Source: Streptomyces roseirectus
GTDB lineage: Bacteria; Actinomycetota; Actinomycetes; Streptomycetales; Streptomycetaceae
DNA: 64,000 nucleotides
Assembly (NCBI RefSeq): GCF_014489635.1
Contig: NZ_CP060828.1
Span: 8,234,001 to 8,298,000 of the forward strand
Direction: 5' to 3'
Below are positions 7,987-17,428 of the stretch, piece by piece (position 1 is the stretch's first letter; every line of letters begins with the position of its first letter). A program made the position numbers and the translations under genes. The notes below the pieces were generated by a model, which did not search any database, was not told the DNA's origin, and saw only the letters and a program-made list of their open reading frames with translations.

Positions 7987-8859
7987 TCACAGCATCAGCT
8001 CCGATCTCCGGCGTGGATTGATCCGCTCGCGCCAAGCCCCCGCCGCCCCCGCGATCGCGAGGGTGGGGAGGATGAGGAGGAGGCCGGGGAAGAGGGTGGG
8101 CCACCACTGGCCGGCGAGGAGGGAGCCGCGGGCGGACTGGACGAGGCCGCCGAGGCTGGCGAGGTGGGAGGGGAGGCCGAGGCCGAGGAAGGAGAGGGCG
8201 GACTCGTGCCACATGGCGTGGGGGACCATGAGGACGGCGGCGAGGCCGGCTTGGGGGAGGACCGCGGGGAGCAGGTGGCGCATGGTGACGCGGCGGCGGG
8301 ACGCGCCGGCGGAGATCGCCGCGTCGACGAAGGGGCGTCCGCGCAGGGAGAGGACTTCCGCGCGGACGATGCGGGCCGTGGACAGCCAGTGCGTGGCCCC
8401 CACCGACACGATCACCGGCCACACCCCGGGCCGGAACATGGCGACGAGGAAGATCCCGAGGAGGAGGTGCGGCACGGACGACACCGTGTCCACCACCCGC
8501 ATGACCGCCCGGTCCACCCACCCCCCGAACGCCCCGGCGAGCGCCCCGACGGCCGTGCCGAGCACGGTCGCGGTGAGCGCGGCGGCGAGCCCGACGAGCA
8601 GCGACACCCGCAGCCCGTACACGCAGCGCAGCAGGAGGTCCCGCCCGAGGTCGTCGGTGCCGAAGGGATGGGCCCAGCTCGGCGGCAGCAGCTTGGACGA
8701 CAGGTCGACGGCCTGCTGGTCGAGTTGGACGAGCGGCGGCACCAGCAGCACCGCAAGTGCCGTCAGGATCAGCACGGTCGCCGAGACCCGCACCCGAACC
8801 GCCCGTGTGGAGCGCCGGTTCGGCCCGTAGGACCGCCGGCTTCCGGTCTCACATGTCAC
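7987..8859 (-). CDS. nikC: Nickel/peptide ABC transporter permease, DppC/NikC type
   Basis: A 290-residue inner-membrane permease. The N-terminal cytoplasmic tail is followed by TM1 near 25-45 and the HPFGTDDLGRDLLLR motif that marks DppC/NikC/OppC proteins. The EAA loop is present as SAGASRRRVTMRHLLPAV. The GTG at 8859 lies inside the end of nikB, giving an 11-bp overlap and likely translational coupling. It forms the channel heterodimer with NikB. The C-terminus is close to the repeat insert. Confidence 0.86.
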   Translation of the reverse strand: MTCETGSRRSYGPNRRSTRAVRVRVSATVLILTALAVLLVPPLVQLDQQAVDLSSKLLPPSWAHPFGTDDLGRDLLLRCVYGLRVSLLVGLAAALTATVLGTAVGALAGAFGGWVDRAVMRVVDTVSSVPHLLLGIFLVAMFRPGVWPVIVSVGATHWLSTARIVRAEVLSLRGRPFVDAAISAGASRRRVTMRHLLPAVLPQAGLAAVLMVPHAMWHESALSFLGLGLPSHLASLGGLVQSARGSLLAGQWWPTLFPGLLLILPTLAIAGAAGAWRERINPRRRSELML

Positions 8860-9904
8860 GGAATCCCACCCTCGGGTCGAAGAGGCCGTACAGCAGGTCT
8901 GCGAGGAGGTTCCCGGCGAGGACGGCGGCCGTGGCGAGCGTGGCCAGCGCCGCGAGGAGCGGGAAGTCGACGGATGTGGCGGCCTCGACGGTCGCCGCCG
9001 CGATCCCCGGCCAGCTGAACACGGTCTCCACCAGCAGCGCCCCGGTGATGAGTTCGGGCACCCGGGAGCCGACCAGCGTCAGCACCGGCAGCAGCCCCGA
9101 CCGCAGGGCGTGCCCGAGCAGCACCGTCCGCTCGCTCAGCCCCCGCGCGCGGGCACCTCGCACGTGGTCCTCCATGAGCGCGTCCCCGACACCTTGGCGG
9201 ACGTACAGGGTGAACCAGGGGAGCTGGGACACCGCGAGCACCCCGGCGGGCAGCGCGAGATGCCGGACGACCTGCCCCGCCGTCACCGTCTCGCTCGCCG
9301 TGTCGGTCAGGCCCCCGGCGGGCAGCACGCCCCACTGGAGCGCGAACAGCCAGACGACGAGCAGCGCGACCCAGAAGACGGGCGCCGCCTCCAGCGCGTA
9401 CGACAGCGAGGTGACCGCGCGGTCGAGGAGGGAACCGGGACGCCGGGCGGCCAGAACTCCCAGCACGGTCCCGGCGGTCACCGCGACGACGAACGCCGCC
9501 GCGCACAACAGGCTGGACCACACGACGCGTTCGCCGATGACCTGCGCGACCGGCGCCCGCAGCACGCTCGACTGTCCGAGGTCCCCGCCGAGCGCCGACG
9601 TCAGCCACTCCCACCAGCGGACCGTGAACGGCCGGTCCACGCCCAGGTTCTCCCGCAGCTCGGCCAGCGTCCGCGCGTCCGCGCCGAGCGCCGCCGTCCC
9701 CGCGTACGCCTTCACCGGGTCGAAGGGCGAGGCGGCGGCGATCGCGAACACGCCGAAGGTGACGACGAGCAGGACGGGCACGGCGAGCAGCAGCCGGCGC
9801 GCGGCGAGCCGGCCCATCTCGGCCCAGGGGAGCCGCCGGGCCGAACGCCCTCGCGGGGCGGGTGACGTGGTCAACCGGCCCTCGGACACGTGGGGTTCGC
9901 TCAC
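8849..9904 (-). CDS. nikB: Nickel/peptide ABC transporter permease, DppB/NikB type
   Basis: A 351-residue permease. A GTG at 9904 overlaps the nikA stop as GTGA, the best-supported start, although the frame is open far upstream. After about 30 polar residues comes a TM helix (LLLAVPVLLVVTFGVFAIAA), then the conserved LRENLGVDRPFTVRWWEWL segment typical of DppB/NikB, and an EAA-like loop ARGLSERTVLLGHALR. Six TM helices are visible. It builds the membrane channel with NikC. Confidence 0.86.
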   Translation of the reverse strand: MSEPHVSEGRLTTSPAPRGRSARRLPWAEMGRLAARRLLLAVPVLLVVTFGVFAIAAASPFDPVKAYAGTAALGADARTLAELRENLGVDRPFTVRWWEWLTSALGGDLGQSSVLRAPVAQVIGERVVWSSLLCAAAFVVAVTAGTVLGVLAARRPGSLLDRAVTSLSYALEAAPVFWVALLVVWLFALQWGVLPAGGLTDTASETVTAGQVVRHLALPAGVLAVSQLPWFTLYVRQGVGDALMEDHVRGARARGLSERTVLLGHALRSGLLPVLTLVGSRVPELITGALLVETVFSWPGIAAATVEAATSVDFPLLAALATLATAAVLAGNLLADLLYGLFDPRVGFRDM

Positions 9905-11475
9905 TTCTTCGGCCGCCACGCTTCGAGGTTCCACCACGGTCCGCTCGCGAACCCGTGCTCGTGCGGCTCGACTTGGGTGGTCAGGCCCTCCCAGCGGTCG
10001 GCGAGGACGTACACGTGGTCGATGTGCGTGAGGAAGGTGGAGCCTGGGTTGTCGACGAGCGCGCGCTGGACGGTGTCGTACGCCGCCTTGCGGGCCGCCC
10101 GGTCCTTGCCGCGCCGGCCCGCGTCGAGGGCCCGGTCGACCGTCGGGTTCGTGTAGCGGCCCATGTTGTTCCAGCCGTCGCCGGCCAGCGAGGAGTGCAG
10201 CATCGTGTAGAGGCCGAAGTCCGGGTCGCCGGTGCTGCCGAAGCCCGCGAGGACGGCGTCGTCGCCGATGCGCGGCTCGATCACCTCCCAGGTCGCGCTC
10301 TGCGCCCTGACCTCGATGCCGGCCTTCTTCGCGTCGGAGGCGTAGGCGAGGGCGTGGTCCTGGCGGACCTTGTCGCCGGCCGGGTACAGGAGGGTGAAGG
10401 AGGCGCGGCGGCCGTCCTTCGCGCGGATCCCGCCGTCCCCGGCCCGCCAGCCGGCCCGGTCGAGGATCCGGCCCGCCTCCGCGAGGTCCTGCTTGCGCTC
10501 GATGCCCTTCGTGAACCAGGGGTCGTCGACCGGCAGCGGGCCGTACGCCGGGCTGCCGGCGCCGTCCAGGATCTTCGCGACCATCGCGTCCCGGTCCACG
10601 GCCCGGTCGAGCGCTCGCCGGATCGCGGTGTCCCCGGTGACCGGGTTGTCCGTCGGGAGGGTCACCAGGCGGACGTCGTACGTCTTCGCGTCGTAGCGCT
10701 TGCGGCTGCCGTCCCGCGCGAACGCGGCGGCGAGGTTCGGGGGCAGGGTCGCGCCGTCGAGGTCGCCGGAGCGCAGGCGGGTCGCGCGGACGTCGTCGTC
10801 CTGGACGATCGCCATCGTCACCTTCTTCACCCGCGGGGCGCCGCCCCAGTAGTCGGGGTTCGCCTTGAAGGTGAGGCGTTCGCCCTTGCGCCAGTCGGTG
10901 AGGACGTAGGGGCCGGTGCCGACCGGATGCGTGTTGAACGAGCCGGTGTTGGGGTCCTGGCCGCCCGCCGCGTGCTTCGGGACGATGGGCAGGATCGTGC
11001 GCGCGGCGAACGCGGCGTAGGGGTACTTGAGGGTGAAGACGACCTTGTCGCCGTCCGCCTTCACGCCCCGGAGCGCGTCGAGTTGGCTGCGGGAGGCGTT
11101 GTTGGTCTTCGGGTCGAGGATCGTCTCGTACGTGAACACCACGTCGGCGGCGGTGAGTTGCTTGCCGTCGCTGAACTTCACACCCTCGCGCAGGGTGTAC
11201 GTGTAGGTCAGGCCGTCGGCGCTGATCTCGGGGAGCGCCTTGGCGAGGGCGGGTCTGAGGGCGAGGTCCGCGTCGTGGGCGAGGAGGCCGTCGAAGATCT
11301 TCGAGTTGCCGTCGCTGCCGTAGCCGAGCAGGGGGCTCAGGGTGTCCGGTTCGGAGGGCACGCCGATGACGACCGAGTCGGCCGTGCCCGCCGTGCTCTC
11401 GGTCGGGGCTGAGCAGGCGGCCGTGGCGGTGAGCAGCGCCGCCGCGAGGGCGGTGGCGCGTATACGGGGGGTCAT
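9901..11475 (-). CDS. nikA: Nickel/peptide ABC transporter substrate-binding lipoprotein
   Basis: A 524-residue family 5 extracellular solute-binding protein. The signal peptide ends with a lipobox in which TAAC precedes SAPTES, so it is anchored to the membrane by lipid at about Cys21. The mature part shows the family signature: LTYTYTLREGVKFSDGKQLTAADVVFTYE, described here by its two halves around residues 90-118. It is the first gene of the operon and carries a GAGGAGC ribosome site. Nickel rather than peptide as substrate is inferred from the Nur-box-like site 40-57 bp upstream and from the resemblance to the Nur-controlled nik operon of Streptomyces coelicolor. Confidence 0.8.
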   Translation of the reverse strand: MTPRIRATALAAALLTATAACSAPTESTAGTADSVVIGVPSEPDTLSPLLGYGSDGNSKIFDGLLAHDADLALRPALAKALPEISADGLTYTYTLREGVKFSDGKQLTAADVVFTYETILDPKTNNASRSQLDALRGVKADGDKVVFTLKYPYAAFAARTILPIVPKHAAGGQDPNTGSFNTHPVGTGPYVLTDWRKGERLTFKANPDYWGGAPRVKKVTMAIVQDDDVRATRLRSGDLDGATLPPNLAAAFARDGSRKRYDAKTYDVRLVTLPTDNPVTGDTAIRRALDRAVDRDAMVAKILDGAGSPAYGPLPVDDPWFTKGIERKQDLAEAGRILDRAGWRAGDGGIRAKDGRRASFTLLYPAGDKVRQDHALAYASDAKKAGIEVRAQSATWEVIEPRIGDDAVLAGFGSTGDPDFGLYTMLHSSLAGDGWNNMGRYTNPTVDRALDAGRRGKDRAARKAAYDTVQRALVDNPGSTFLTHIDHVYVLADRWEGLTTQVEPHEHGFASGPWWNLEAWRPKK

Positions 11476-11515
11476 CGGGCTCCTCGGTAGCCGTTTTGTT
11501 GCTGGTGCTGCGTTG

Positions 11516-11532
11516 TTGCATATGAGTTGCAG
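11516..11532. promoter_or_regulatory. Nur-box-like operator upstream of nikA
   Basis: The sequence TTGCAT-ATGAG-TTGCAG fits the known nickel-uptake-regulator box tTGCaa-N5-ttGCAA at 10 of 12 defined positions. It also forms a direct repeat GTTGCATATGA / GTTGCAGATGA with 11-bp spacing. It lies 41-57 bp upstream of the nikA start, where a promoter is expected. Nur is a Fur-family repressor active with nickel. The regulator gene is not in the window. Confidence 0.6.
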
Positions 11533-11628
11533 ATGAGGGGTACCCAGGTCAAGTGGCGGTCAAGCGGGCGGATCGCGACGCGCTGAACGCCGTTGCGCTC
11601 GGCGATCTTCGAGGGTTAGGTTCGGGCC

Positions 11629-12318
11629 ATGTCGGACGACGAACCCACGCGCGCGGCACGGCTGTTGAGCGCGCAGGCCAAGGCGGAGCGGCTGTTCGCC
11701 GAGATCTCCCGGCGCGGGCTGATCGCCTCCGGGGCGGGCGAGCGCGCGGTCAGTGACAGCATCCGTGACCTCGCCAACGAGCTGTTCGGCACCACGAAGC
11801 ACTGGCACAAGCGGATCGTGCGCTCCGGGCCCAACACGCTGAAGCCGTACCGTGAGAACCCGCCGGACCGGGTGATCGGCGCCGACGACATCGTCTTCGC
11901 CGACTTCGGGCCCATCTTCGAGGAGTACGAGGCGGACTTCGGGCGCACGTTCGTCCTCGGTGACGACCCCGTCAAACACCGGCTGCGCGACGATCTGCCC
12001 ACGGTGTTCGCCGCGGGGCGCCGCTACTTCGAGGCCACCCCCGACGTCACCGGCGCGCAGCTCCACGCCGAGATCGCCCGCCTCGCCGCCGACGCCGGCT
12101 GGGAGCTGGGCGGCTGGCACGCCGGGCATCTCGTCGGCGAGTTCCCCCACGAGTGGATCGACGGCGCCGACGTCGAGTCCTACATCGCCCCCGCCAACAC
12201 CACACCCCTGCGCCGCACCGACCGCGCCGGACGCCGCTGCCACTGGATCCTCGAGATCCATCTCATCGACACCGCCCGCGAGTTCGGCGGCTTCCACGAG
12301 GAACTGCTCACCCTGTGA
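11629..12318 (+). CDS. M24 family metallopeptidase-like protein
   Basis: A 229-residue protein with the pita-bread fold of aminopeptidase P, methionine aminopeptidase and creatinase. Candidate metal ligands are visible in order: Asp in DIVFADFGP, Asp in YEADFGRTF, His in GGWHAGHLVG, and Glu in WILEIHL. The usual final Glu is less clear near the C-terminus (EFGGFHEELLTL). It lacks the N-terminal domain of prolidases, so it is a short M24 protein. Substrate is unknown. It is transcribed divergently from the nik operon with about 150 bp between the two starts. Confidence 0.75.
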   Translation: MSDDEPTRAARLLSAQAKAERLFAEISRRGLIASGAGERAVSDSIRDLANELFGTTKHWHKRIVRSGPNTLKPYRENPPDRVIGADDIVFADFGPIFEEYEADFGRTFVLGDDPVKHRLRDDLPTVFAAGRRYFEATPDVTGAQLHAEIARLAADAGWELGGWHAGHLVGEFPHEWIDGADVESYIAPANTTPLRRTDRAGRRCHWILEIHLIDTAREFGGFHEELLTL

Positions 12319-12666
12319 GACCCGTTCGCACCGACGTAGGCCCGCTCCCATGTCGGCCGTCCTCCCGTACCTGATCCTCCTCGCCGGCGGCGCGATCAGC
12401 GCCGCCCTGGTCTCCCACGAAGAGGCGTTCCGCACCACCTCCTACTCGGCCCGCATCGAGATGACCACCGAGTCCGACCGCACGGCCCTCATCCCGACGC
12501 CGGACCGGTGGCGGGTGCGGTGGGGGAGGGGGCGGAGGCGAAGGTCGCCGGGGCGGGGTGGTGCGTCGAGGTCGGGGCGGGGGAAGATCTTCGGTGAAAG
12601 TGTGGTGGCTTCGGGAAGGGAGCGGCGGCTCATGTGCGGCAGGGTGACCCCGGGATCGGTGGTTCG
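12319..12666 (+). other. Gap with one doubtful short ORF
   Basis: An ATG at 12350 opens 106 codons whose first 23 residues could be a membrane helix (VLPYLILLAGGAISAAL), but the rest becomes Arg/Gly-rich low complexity and there is no good ribosome site. It could be a small membrane protein whose end has decayed. No promoter, terminator or RNA motif stands out; the last 150 bp are G-rich on the plus strand. Confidence 0.3.
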
Positions 12667-13698
12667 GTGAGCGGGGTGCGGTGGTACAGGGAGGGGCGGG
12701 TCGGCAGGGTTGTGCTGGATCGGCCCAAGGCGCTCAACGCCATCAATCACGCGATGGTCCGCGCTGTCGACGAGGCGTTGAGCGCGTGGGAGGGGGATGC
12801 GGGGATCGAGGCCGTCGTCGTCAGCGGGGCGGGGGAGCGGGGGCTGTGCGCGGGGGGTGATATCCGGGCCGTGCACGATGACGCGCGGGACGGGGACGGG
12901 CGGGCGTCGGCCGCGTTCTGGCGGGACGAGTACCGGCTGAACGCGAGGATCGCGCGGTACCCGAAGCCGTACGTCGCCGTCATGGACGGGATCGTTATGG
13001 GCGGGGGCGTCGGGATCTCGGCCCACGGGGACGTCCGGATCGTCACCGAGCGGTCGCGGATCGCCATGCCGGAGACGGGCATCGGGTTCGTTCCGGACGT
13101 CGGCGGCACGTACCTGCTGACGCGCGCGCCCGGCGAACTGGGCACCCATCTCGCGCTGACGGGCGCTCAGATCGGCGCCGGGGACGCCGTGTTGTGCGGT
13201 CTCGCCGACCACTACGTCCCGTCGTCCGCGCTGCCCGCCCTGCTGGACGACCTCGCCGCCCTCCCGCTGCGCGACGCCCTCGCCCGGCACGAACAGCCCG
13301 TCCCCGCAGGGGAGTTGGCAGCCGAGCGGCACTGGATCGACGCCTGCTACCGCGCTGGCACGGTCGAGGAGATCGTCGACCGGCTCGCCGCGTACGGCGA
13401 CCCGCGCGCCAAGGACGCCGCAGAGACGCTGCTCACCCGGTCGCCGACGTCCCTGAAGGTCACCCTGGCCGCCCTGCGCCGGGCCCGGACCGGCACGCTG
13501 GAGGAGGTGCTGGACCAGGAGTTCCGGGTGTCCTGCCACGCGCTGACCACCCATGACCTCGTCGAGGGCGTGCGCGCGCAGATCATCGACAAGGACCGGC
13601 GGCCGAGGTGGGTGCCGGGAACCCTCGCGGAGGTGCCGGAGGCGGAGGTGGCGCGGTTCTTCGCGCCGCTGGGGGAGCGGGAGTTGGGGCTCGGCTGA
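12667..13698 (+). CDS. 3-hydroxyisobutyryl-CoA hydrolase (enoyl-CoA hydratase superfamily)
   Basis: A 343-residue crotonase-fold enzyme. GTG at 12667 gives the usual N-terminus. The CoA-binding block LCAGGDIRAVHDD, the oxyanion-hole block MGGGVGISAHG and the MPETGIGFVPDVGGTYLL motif with its catalytic Glu and Asp are those of 3-hydroxyisobutyryl-CoA hydrolases rather than enoyl-CoA hydratases. Length also fits this group (340-380) and not the hydratases (about 260). The reaction releases 3-hydroxyisobutyrate and CoA in valine breakdown. No other valine-pathway gene is adjacent. Confidence 0.88.
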   Translation: MSGVRWYREGRVGRVVLDRPKALNAINHAMVRAVDEALSAWEGDAGIEAVVVSGAGERGLCAGGDIRAVHDDARDGDGRASAAFWRDEYRLNARIARYPKPYVAVMDGIVMGGGVGISAHGDVRIVTERSRIAMPETGIGFVPDVGGTYLLTRAPGELGTHLALTGAQIGAGDAVLCGLADHYVPSSALPALLDDLAALPLRDALARHEQPVPAGELAAERHWIDACYRAGTVEEIVDRLAAYGDPRAKDAAETLLTRSPTSLKVTLAALRRARTGTLEEVLDQEFRVSCHALTTHDLVEGVRAQIIDKDRRPRWVPGTLAEVPEAEVARFFAPLGERELGLG

Positions 13699-13760
13699 GC
13701 TGAGGCGCCAGGCTGCGGCTCCCACCCTCGATTGTCGTCCGGACTATTGACGCCGCCCTT

Positions 13761-13804
13761 CTGACTGCGTAGACATGACAGCGCAGACATGACTACGCAG
13801 TCAG
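13761..13804. repeat. 12-bp inverted repeat enclosing two 9-bp direct repeats
   Basis: The arms CTGACTGCGTAG (13761-13772) and CTACGCAGTCAG (13793-13804) are perfectly complementary. Between and into them lie two direct copies of AGACATGAC (13771-13779 and 13785-13793). The element sits 55 bp upstream of the LacI gene and 62 bp after the hydrolase gene. It could be a terminator hairpin (no T run follows) or an operator for the LacI protein. Confidence 0.7.
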
Positions 13805-13858
13805 GTCGCCCCGTATCTGGGATCATGGACACGACGTGACGGTCGACCGGGAGGTGCT

Positions 13859-14989
13859 GTGACACGAGGGACCGGGCGCAACGCCGGGGGCACGGCGCCG
13901 CGCAGTGTGGACGTGGCACGGATCGCCGGGGTGTCGCAGAAGACGGTGTCGAGGGTCTTCAACGACGAGCCGTACGTGTCGGCGGACGTCCGCCGACGGG
14001 TACTGGACGCGGCGGAACAACTCGGCTACCGCCGGAACAACGCCGCACGGGCGCTCGCGTCGGGACGGACGCGGTCGATCGGGGTCGTGACGCTGGGGAC
14101 GGCGCTGTACGGACCCGCGTCGCTGCTGATGGGCGTCGAGAAGGTCGTCCGCGACACGGGGTACGCGCTCCGGGTCGTCAACACCGTGGAGGGCGACCCG
14201 GCGGGCATCGCCGGCGCCGTCAACTCGCTGCTCGACCAGGGCGTGGACGGCATCGTCGTCTCCGAGCCGATCGACGAGCCCGGCAGCATCTCCCGCAGCG
14301 TGGACGTACCGGTGCTGGTGATCGGCGCGCCCTCGCCGGTCCTGTCGCCGACGGTGCTCTCCGCCGGGGACGGCGCCGACCTGATGGCCCGCACGGCGAC
14401 CGAACACCTCCTGGACCTGGGCCATGTGACGGTCCATCACCTCGCGGGCCCCCAGCGCTGGTTCGCCGCCCGGGACCGACTCGCGGGCTGGCGCGCGGTG
14501 TTGACCGAGCGGGGCAGACACCTCCCGCCGGTCGTCGAGGGCGACTGGTCGGCGGCCTCGGGCTACCGGGCGGGCCGGGAACTGGCCCGACTCCCCGACC
14601 TGACCGCCGTGTTCGCCGCGAACGACGACATGGCGATCGGCCTGATCCGCGCGCTGACGGAAGCGGGCCTGCGGGTCCCGCAGGACGTGAGCGTCGTCGG
14701 GTTCGACGACATCCCGGTCGCCGCCTACGTCACACCCCCGCTCACCACGGTCCGCCAGCCCTTCGACGCCGTGGCCCAGGAGGGCCTGAAGAGACTCGTC
14801 CACGTCATCGAGAACCCCGACGACGACCCCCTCCCGGCGAGCCAGCCCCCCGTCGACCTCGTCGTCCGCGCCTCGACGGGCCCGGCGCCCGCCCGGCGCC
14901 ACGAGAACCCCGCCCCGCGCGGAACCGCCCCCGCACCCCCCGACCACACCCCCGCCCCGGCCGACGGAGGTGCCCCCGCCCACGACTGA
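13859..14989 (+). CDS. LacI-family repressor of the galactan-type sugar locus
   Basis: A 376-residue LacI/GalR regulator. The N-terminal helix-turn-helix is [21 protein letters not shown], split here at residues 15-35, followed by the [19 protein letters not shown] hinge. The effector domain shows [12 protein letters not shown] and [20 protein letters not shown] typical of sugar-responsive repressors. A 40-residue Pro/Ala-rich tail extends the normal length. It lies upstream of the transporter and GH42 genes in the same orientation, as GanR relates to the gan genes of Bacillus; galactooligosaccharides are therefore a likely inducer. Confidence 0.9.
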   Translation: MTRGTGRNAGGTAPRSVDVARIAGVSQKTVSRVFNDEPYVSADVRRRVLDAAEQLGYRRNNAARALASGRTRSIGVVTLGTALYGPASLLMGVEKVVRDTGYALRVVNTVEGDPAGIAGAVNSLLDQGVDGIVVSEPIDEPGSISRSVDVPVLVIGAPSPVLSPTVLSAGDGADLMARTATEHLLDLGHVTVHHLAGPQRWFAARDRLAGWRAVLTERGRHLPPVVEGDWSAASGYRAGRELARLPDLTAVFAANDDMAIGLIRALTEAGLRVPQDVSVVGFDDIPVAAYVTPPLTTVRQPFDAVAQEGLKRLVHVIENPDDDPLPASQPPVDLVVRASTGPAPARRHENPAPRGTAPAPPDHTPAPADGGAPAHD

Positions 14990-15171
14990 CCCGCACCCCC
15001 GCGCCTGAGCGCCCCCACCGCGCCGCGCACCTTCCGCAGAGCCGCGTACGTCCTTCATGCCGCCTCGCGCCGAGGCGTGCCCCGGGGTCGGCCCGACCCC
15101 CCTTTCCTCACGGTGGACGCCTCCCCCCTCGGCGTCCCCGCACCCCTCTTCGCTTCCGGCGGGAGTCCACC

Positions 15172-16548
15172 ATGCCCTCGAACACGTCCCCTTCCATGAG
15201 CCGCCGTCTCTTCCTCACGGCGACCGGCGCCCTCTCCCTGGGCGCCGCCCTGACCGCGTGCGGCGGCGACTCGGGGAAGTCCCAGTCGGCGACCCAGCCG
15301 GTGAGCCAGGCCGACATCGACAAGGCGATGAAGACGCCGACCGAGCTGACGTTCTGGACGTGGGTCCCGAATATCGCCAAGGAGATCGCCCTCTTCGAGA
15401 AGAAGTACCCGGCGGTGAAGGTGAAGGTCGTCAACGCCGGCCAGGGCACCCCCCAGTACACCAAGCTGCGCACGGCGCTGAAGGCCGGCAGCGGCGCCCC
15501 CGACCTGGTCCAGATGGAGTACCAGGCGATCCCCACGTTCACCATCACCAACAGCCTTCTCGACCTGCGCCCTTACGGCGCCGACGCCCTCAAGTCCCGG
15601 TTCGTGGAGTGGACGTGGGGCCAGGTCACCGGCACCGGCGGCGAGGTGTGGGCGATCCCCCAGGACACCGGCCCGATGGGCATGCTGTACCGCAAGGACA
15701 TCTTCGACAAGCACGGCATCCAAGTGCCCACGACCTGGGACGAGTTCGCGGCGGCCGCCCGCAAGCTGCACCGGGCCGACCCGGACGTCTACCTCACCAA
15801 CCTCGCCGCGAACCAACCCGCCGCCTGGCACGGCCTGTTGTGGCAGGCGGGCGCGAAACCGTACGTCAGCCCGAGCCGGAGCGACATCACGATCAGCGTC
15901 GACGACGCCGTCTCCAAGAAGCTCGGCGCCTACTGGGGCGGCCTCGCGAAGGAGGGCGTGATCGGCGTCGAACCCGACTTCACCGACGGCTGGTACGCGG
16001 CCCTCAACAAGGGCACGTACGCGACCTGGCTGACGGCGGCCTGGGCGCCCGCGTTCCTCTCCGGCTCCGCGAAGGACACCGCCGGGAACTGGCGCGCCGC
16101 CCCGCTGCCGCAGTGGGACGCCGCGAAACCGTCGTCCGGGAACTGGGGCGGCTCCACCACCGCCGTCATCCGGGGCACCGGGAACGCCGTGCAGGCGGCC
16201 GTGTTCGCGCAGTTCCTCAACAGCGACCCGGCGACCACGAGGATGTTCACCACCGAGCAGTTTTTCTTCCCGGCGACCAAGGCCCTGCTCGCCGACCCGG
16301 CGTTCACCGGGGACGCGCCCGCGTTCTACGGCGGCCAGAAGGTCAACGAGGTGTTCGCGGGCATCAGTTCGACCGTCGACGCCGACTTCCAGTGGCCCCC
16401 GTTCCTCGACCAGGCCGCCACCGACTGGACGGAGACCGTCGGCAAGTCCCTCGCCGGGCACGCCGACACCGTCTCGGCGCTGGGCAGTTGGCAGTCACGG
16501 CTCACGTCCTACGCCAAGGGCCAGGGCTTCACGGTCAAGGGGAGCTGA
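15172..16548 (+). CDS. ganS: CUT1 sugar ABC transporter substrate-binding lipoprotein
   Basis: A 458-residue family 1 extracellular binding protein. The leader has [10 protein letters not shown], a twin-arginine-like start, and a lipobox LTAC with lipidated Cys30. The mature protein shows LTFWTWVPN near residue 58 and later [13 protein letters not shown], both common in maltose/galactan-type binding proteins. It is followed 1 bp later by the first permease. By synteny (binding protein, two permeases, GH42) it corresponds to GanS, which takes up galactooligosaccharides. The symbol rests on gene order rather than on detailed similarity. Confidence 0.82.
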   Translation: MPSNTSPSMSRRLFLTATGALSLGAALTACGGDSGKSQSATQPVSQADIDKAMKTPTELTFWTWVPNIAKEIALFEKKYPAVKVKVVNAGQGTPQYTKLRTALKAGSGAPDLVQMEYQAIPTFTITNSLLDLRPYGADALKSRFVEWTWGQVTGTGGEVWAIPQDTGPMGMLYRKDIFDKHGIQVPTTWDEFAAAARKLHRADPDVYLTNLAANQPAAWHGLLWQAGAKPYVSPSRSDITISVDDAVSKKLGAYWGGLAKEGVIGVEPDFTDGWYAALNKGTYATWLTAAWAPAFLSGSAKDTAGNWRAAPLPQWDAAKPSSGNWGGSTTAVIRGTGNAVQAAVFAQFLNSDPATTRMFTTEQFFFPATKALLADPAFTGDAPAFYGGQKVNEVFAGISSTVDADFQWPPFLDQAATDWTETVGKSLAGHADTVSALGSWQSRLTSYAKGQGFTVKGS

Positions 16549-16549
16549 G

Positions 16550-17428
16550 ATGGCCGCCCCACGTCGCACCAGGTCGGCGGGGCCGCTCTTCGTCGCCCCC
16601 TTCATGATCCTGTTCCTCCTCCTCTTCCTCACCCCCCTCGGCTACGCCGCCTACCTCAGCCTCTTCCAGGAACGCCTGATCGGCGGCACCGCCTTCGTCG
16701 GCCTCGACAACTACGTCCAGGCCCTCGGCGACTCCCAACTCCTGCACGGCGTCGGGCGGGTGGCGCTCTTCTTCGTCCTCCAGGTGCCGGTCATGCTGGC
16801 CCTCGCCGTGCTGTTCGCGCTCGCCCTGGACAGCGGCCTGCTGCGGCTCGCGCGGGTCATCCGGCTCGGCGTCTTCGTGCCGTACGCCGTCCCCAGCGTC
16901 GTCGCGGCGCTGATGTGGGGCTACCTGTACGGCCCGGACTTCGGCCCGTTCGCCCAGTTCGCCCGTGAACTGAGCCTGCCCGTACCGGACTTCCTCAGCG
17001 ACACGTGGATGCTGGGCAGCCTTGCGAACATCGTGACCTGGGAGTTCACCGGCTACAACATGATCATCCTGTACGCGGCGCTGCGCACCGTCCCGACGGA
17101 GCTGTACGAGGCCGCCGCGATGGACGGCGCGGGCGCCTGGCGGATCGCCTGGTCCGTCAAACTCCCCGCGCTGCGGCCCGCGTTGCTGCTGTGCCTGCTG
17201 TTCTCGGTGATCGGCAGCTTCCAGCTCTTCAACGAACCCAACCTGCTGACGAAGATCGCCCCGGACGTCATCACCAGCGACTACACCGCCAACCTGTACG
17301 CCTACTCCCTCGCGTTCACCGGCCAGCAGGTCAACTACGCGGCGACGGTGTCGTTCCTCCTCGGCCTCGTGATCGTGATCGCCTCCTACGCCGTCCTGCT
17401 GACCGCGAACCGCAGGAGGACCCCGTGA
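16550..17428 (+). CDS. ganP: CUT1 sugar ABC permease, MalF/GanP type
   Basis: A 292-residue permease with six TM helices; it starts with ATG directly after the binding-protein stop. The EAA loop reads YEAAAMDGAGAWRIAWSVKLP, split around residues 185-205, with the conserved Gly and the final hydrophobic-Pro. The VKLPALRPALL segment fits MalF-like partners. The next gene starts in its stop codon (GTGA). No ATPase gene is present; Streptomyces transporters of this type normally share the MsiK ATPase encoded elsewhere. Confidence 0.88.
   Translation: MAAPRRTRSAGPLFVAPFMILFLLLFLTPLGYAAYLSLFQERLIGGTAFVGLDNYVQALGDSQLLHGVGRVALFFVLQVPVMLALAVLFALALDSGLLRLARVIRLGVFVPYAVPSVVAALMWGYLYGPDFGPFAQFARELSLPVPDFLSDTWMLGSLANIVTWEFTGYNMIILYAALRTVPTELYEAAAMDGAGAWRIAWSVKLPALRPALLLCLLFSVIGSFQLFNEPNLLTKIAPDVITSDYTANLYAYSLAFTGQQVNYAATVSFLLGLVIVIASYAVLLTANRRRTP

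Noticed and set aside
12350..12670. Possible 106-residue membrane protein
   Set aside because: The start has one hydrophobic stretch, but no ribosome site and a low-complexity second half; kept only as a note in the gap.
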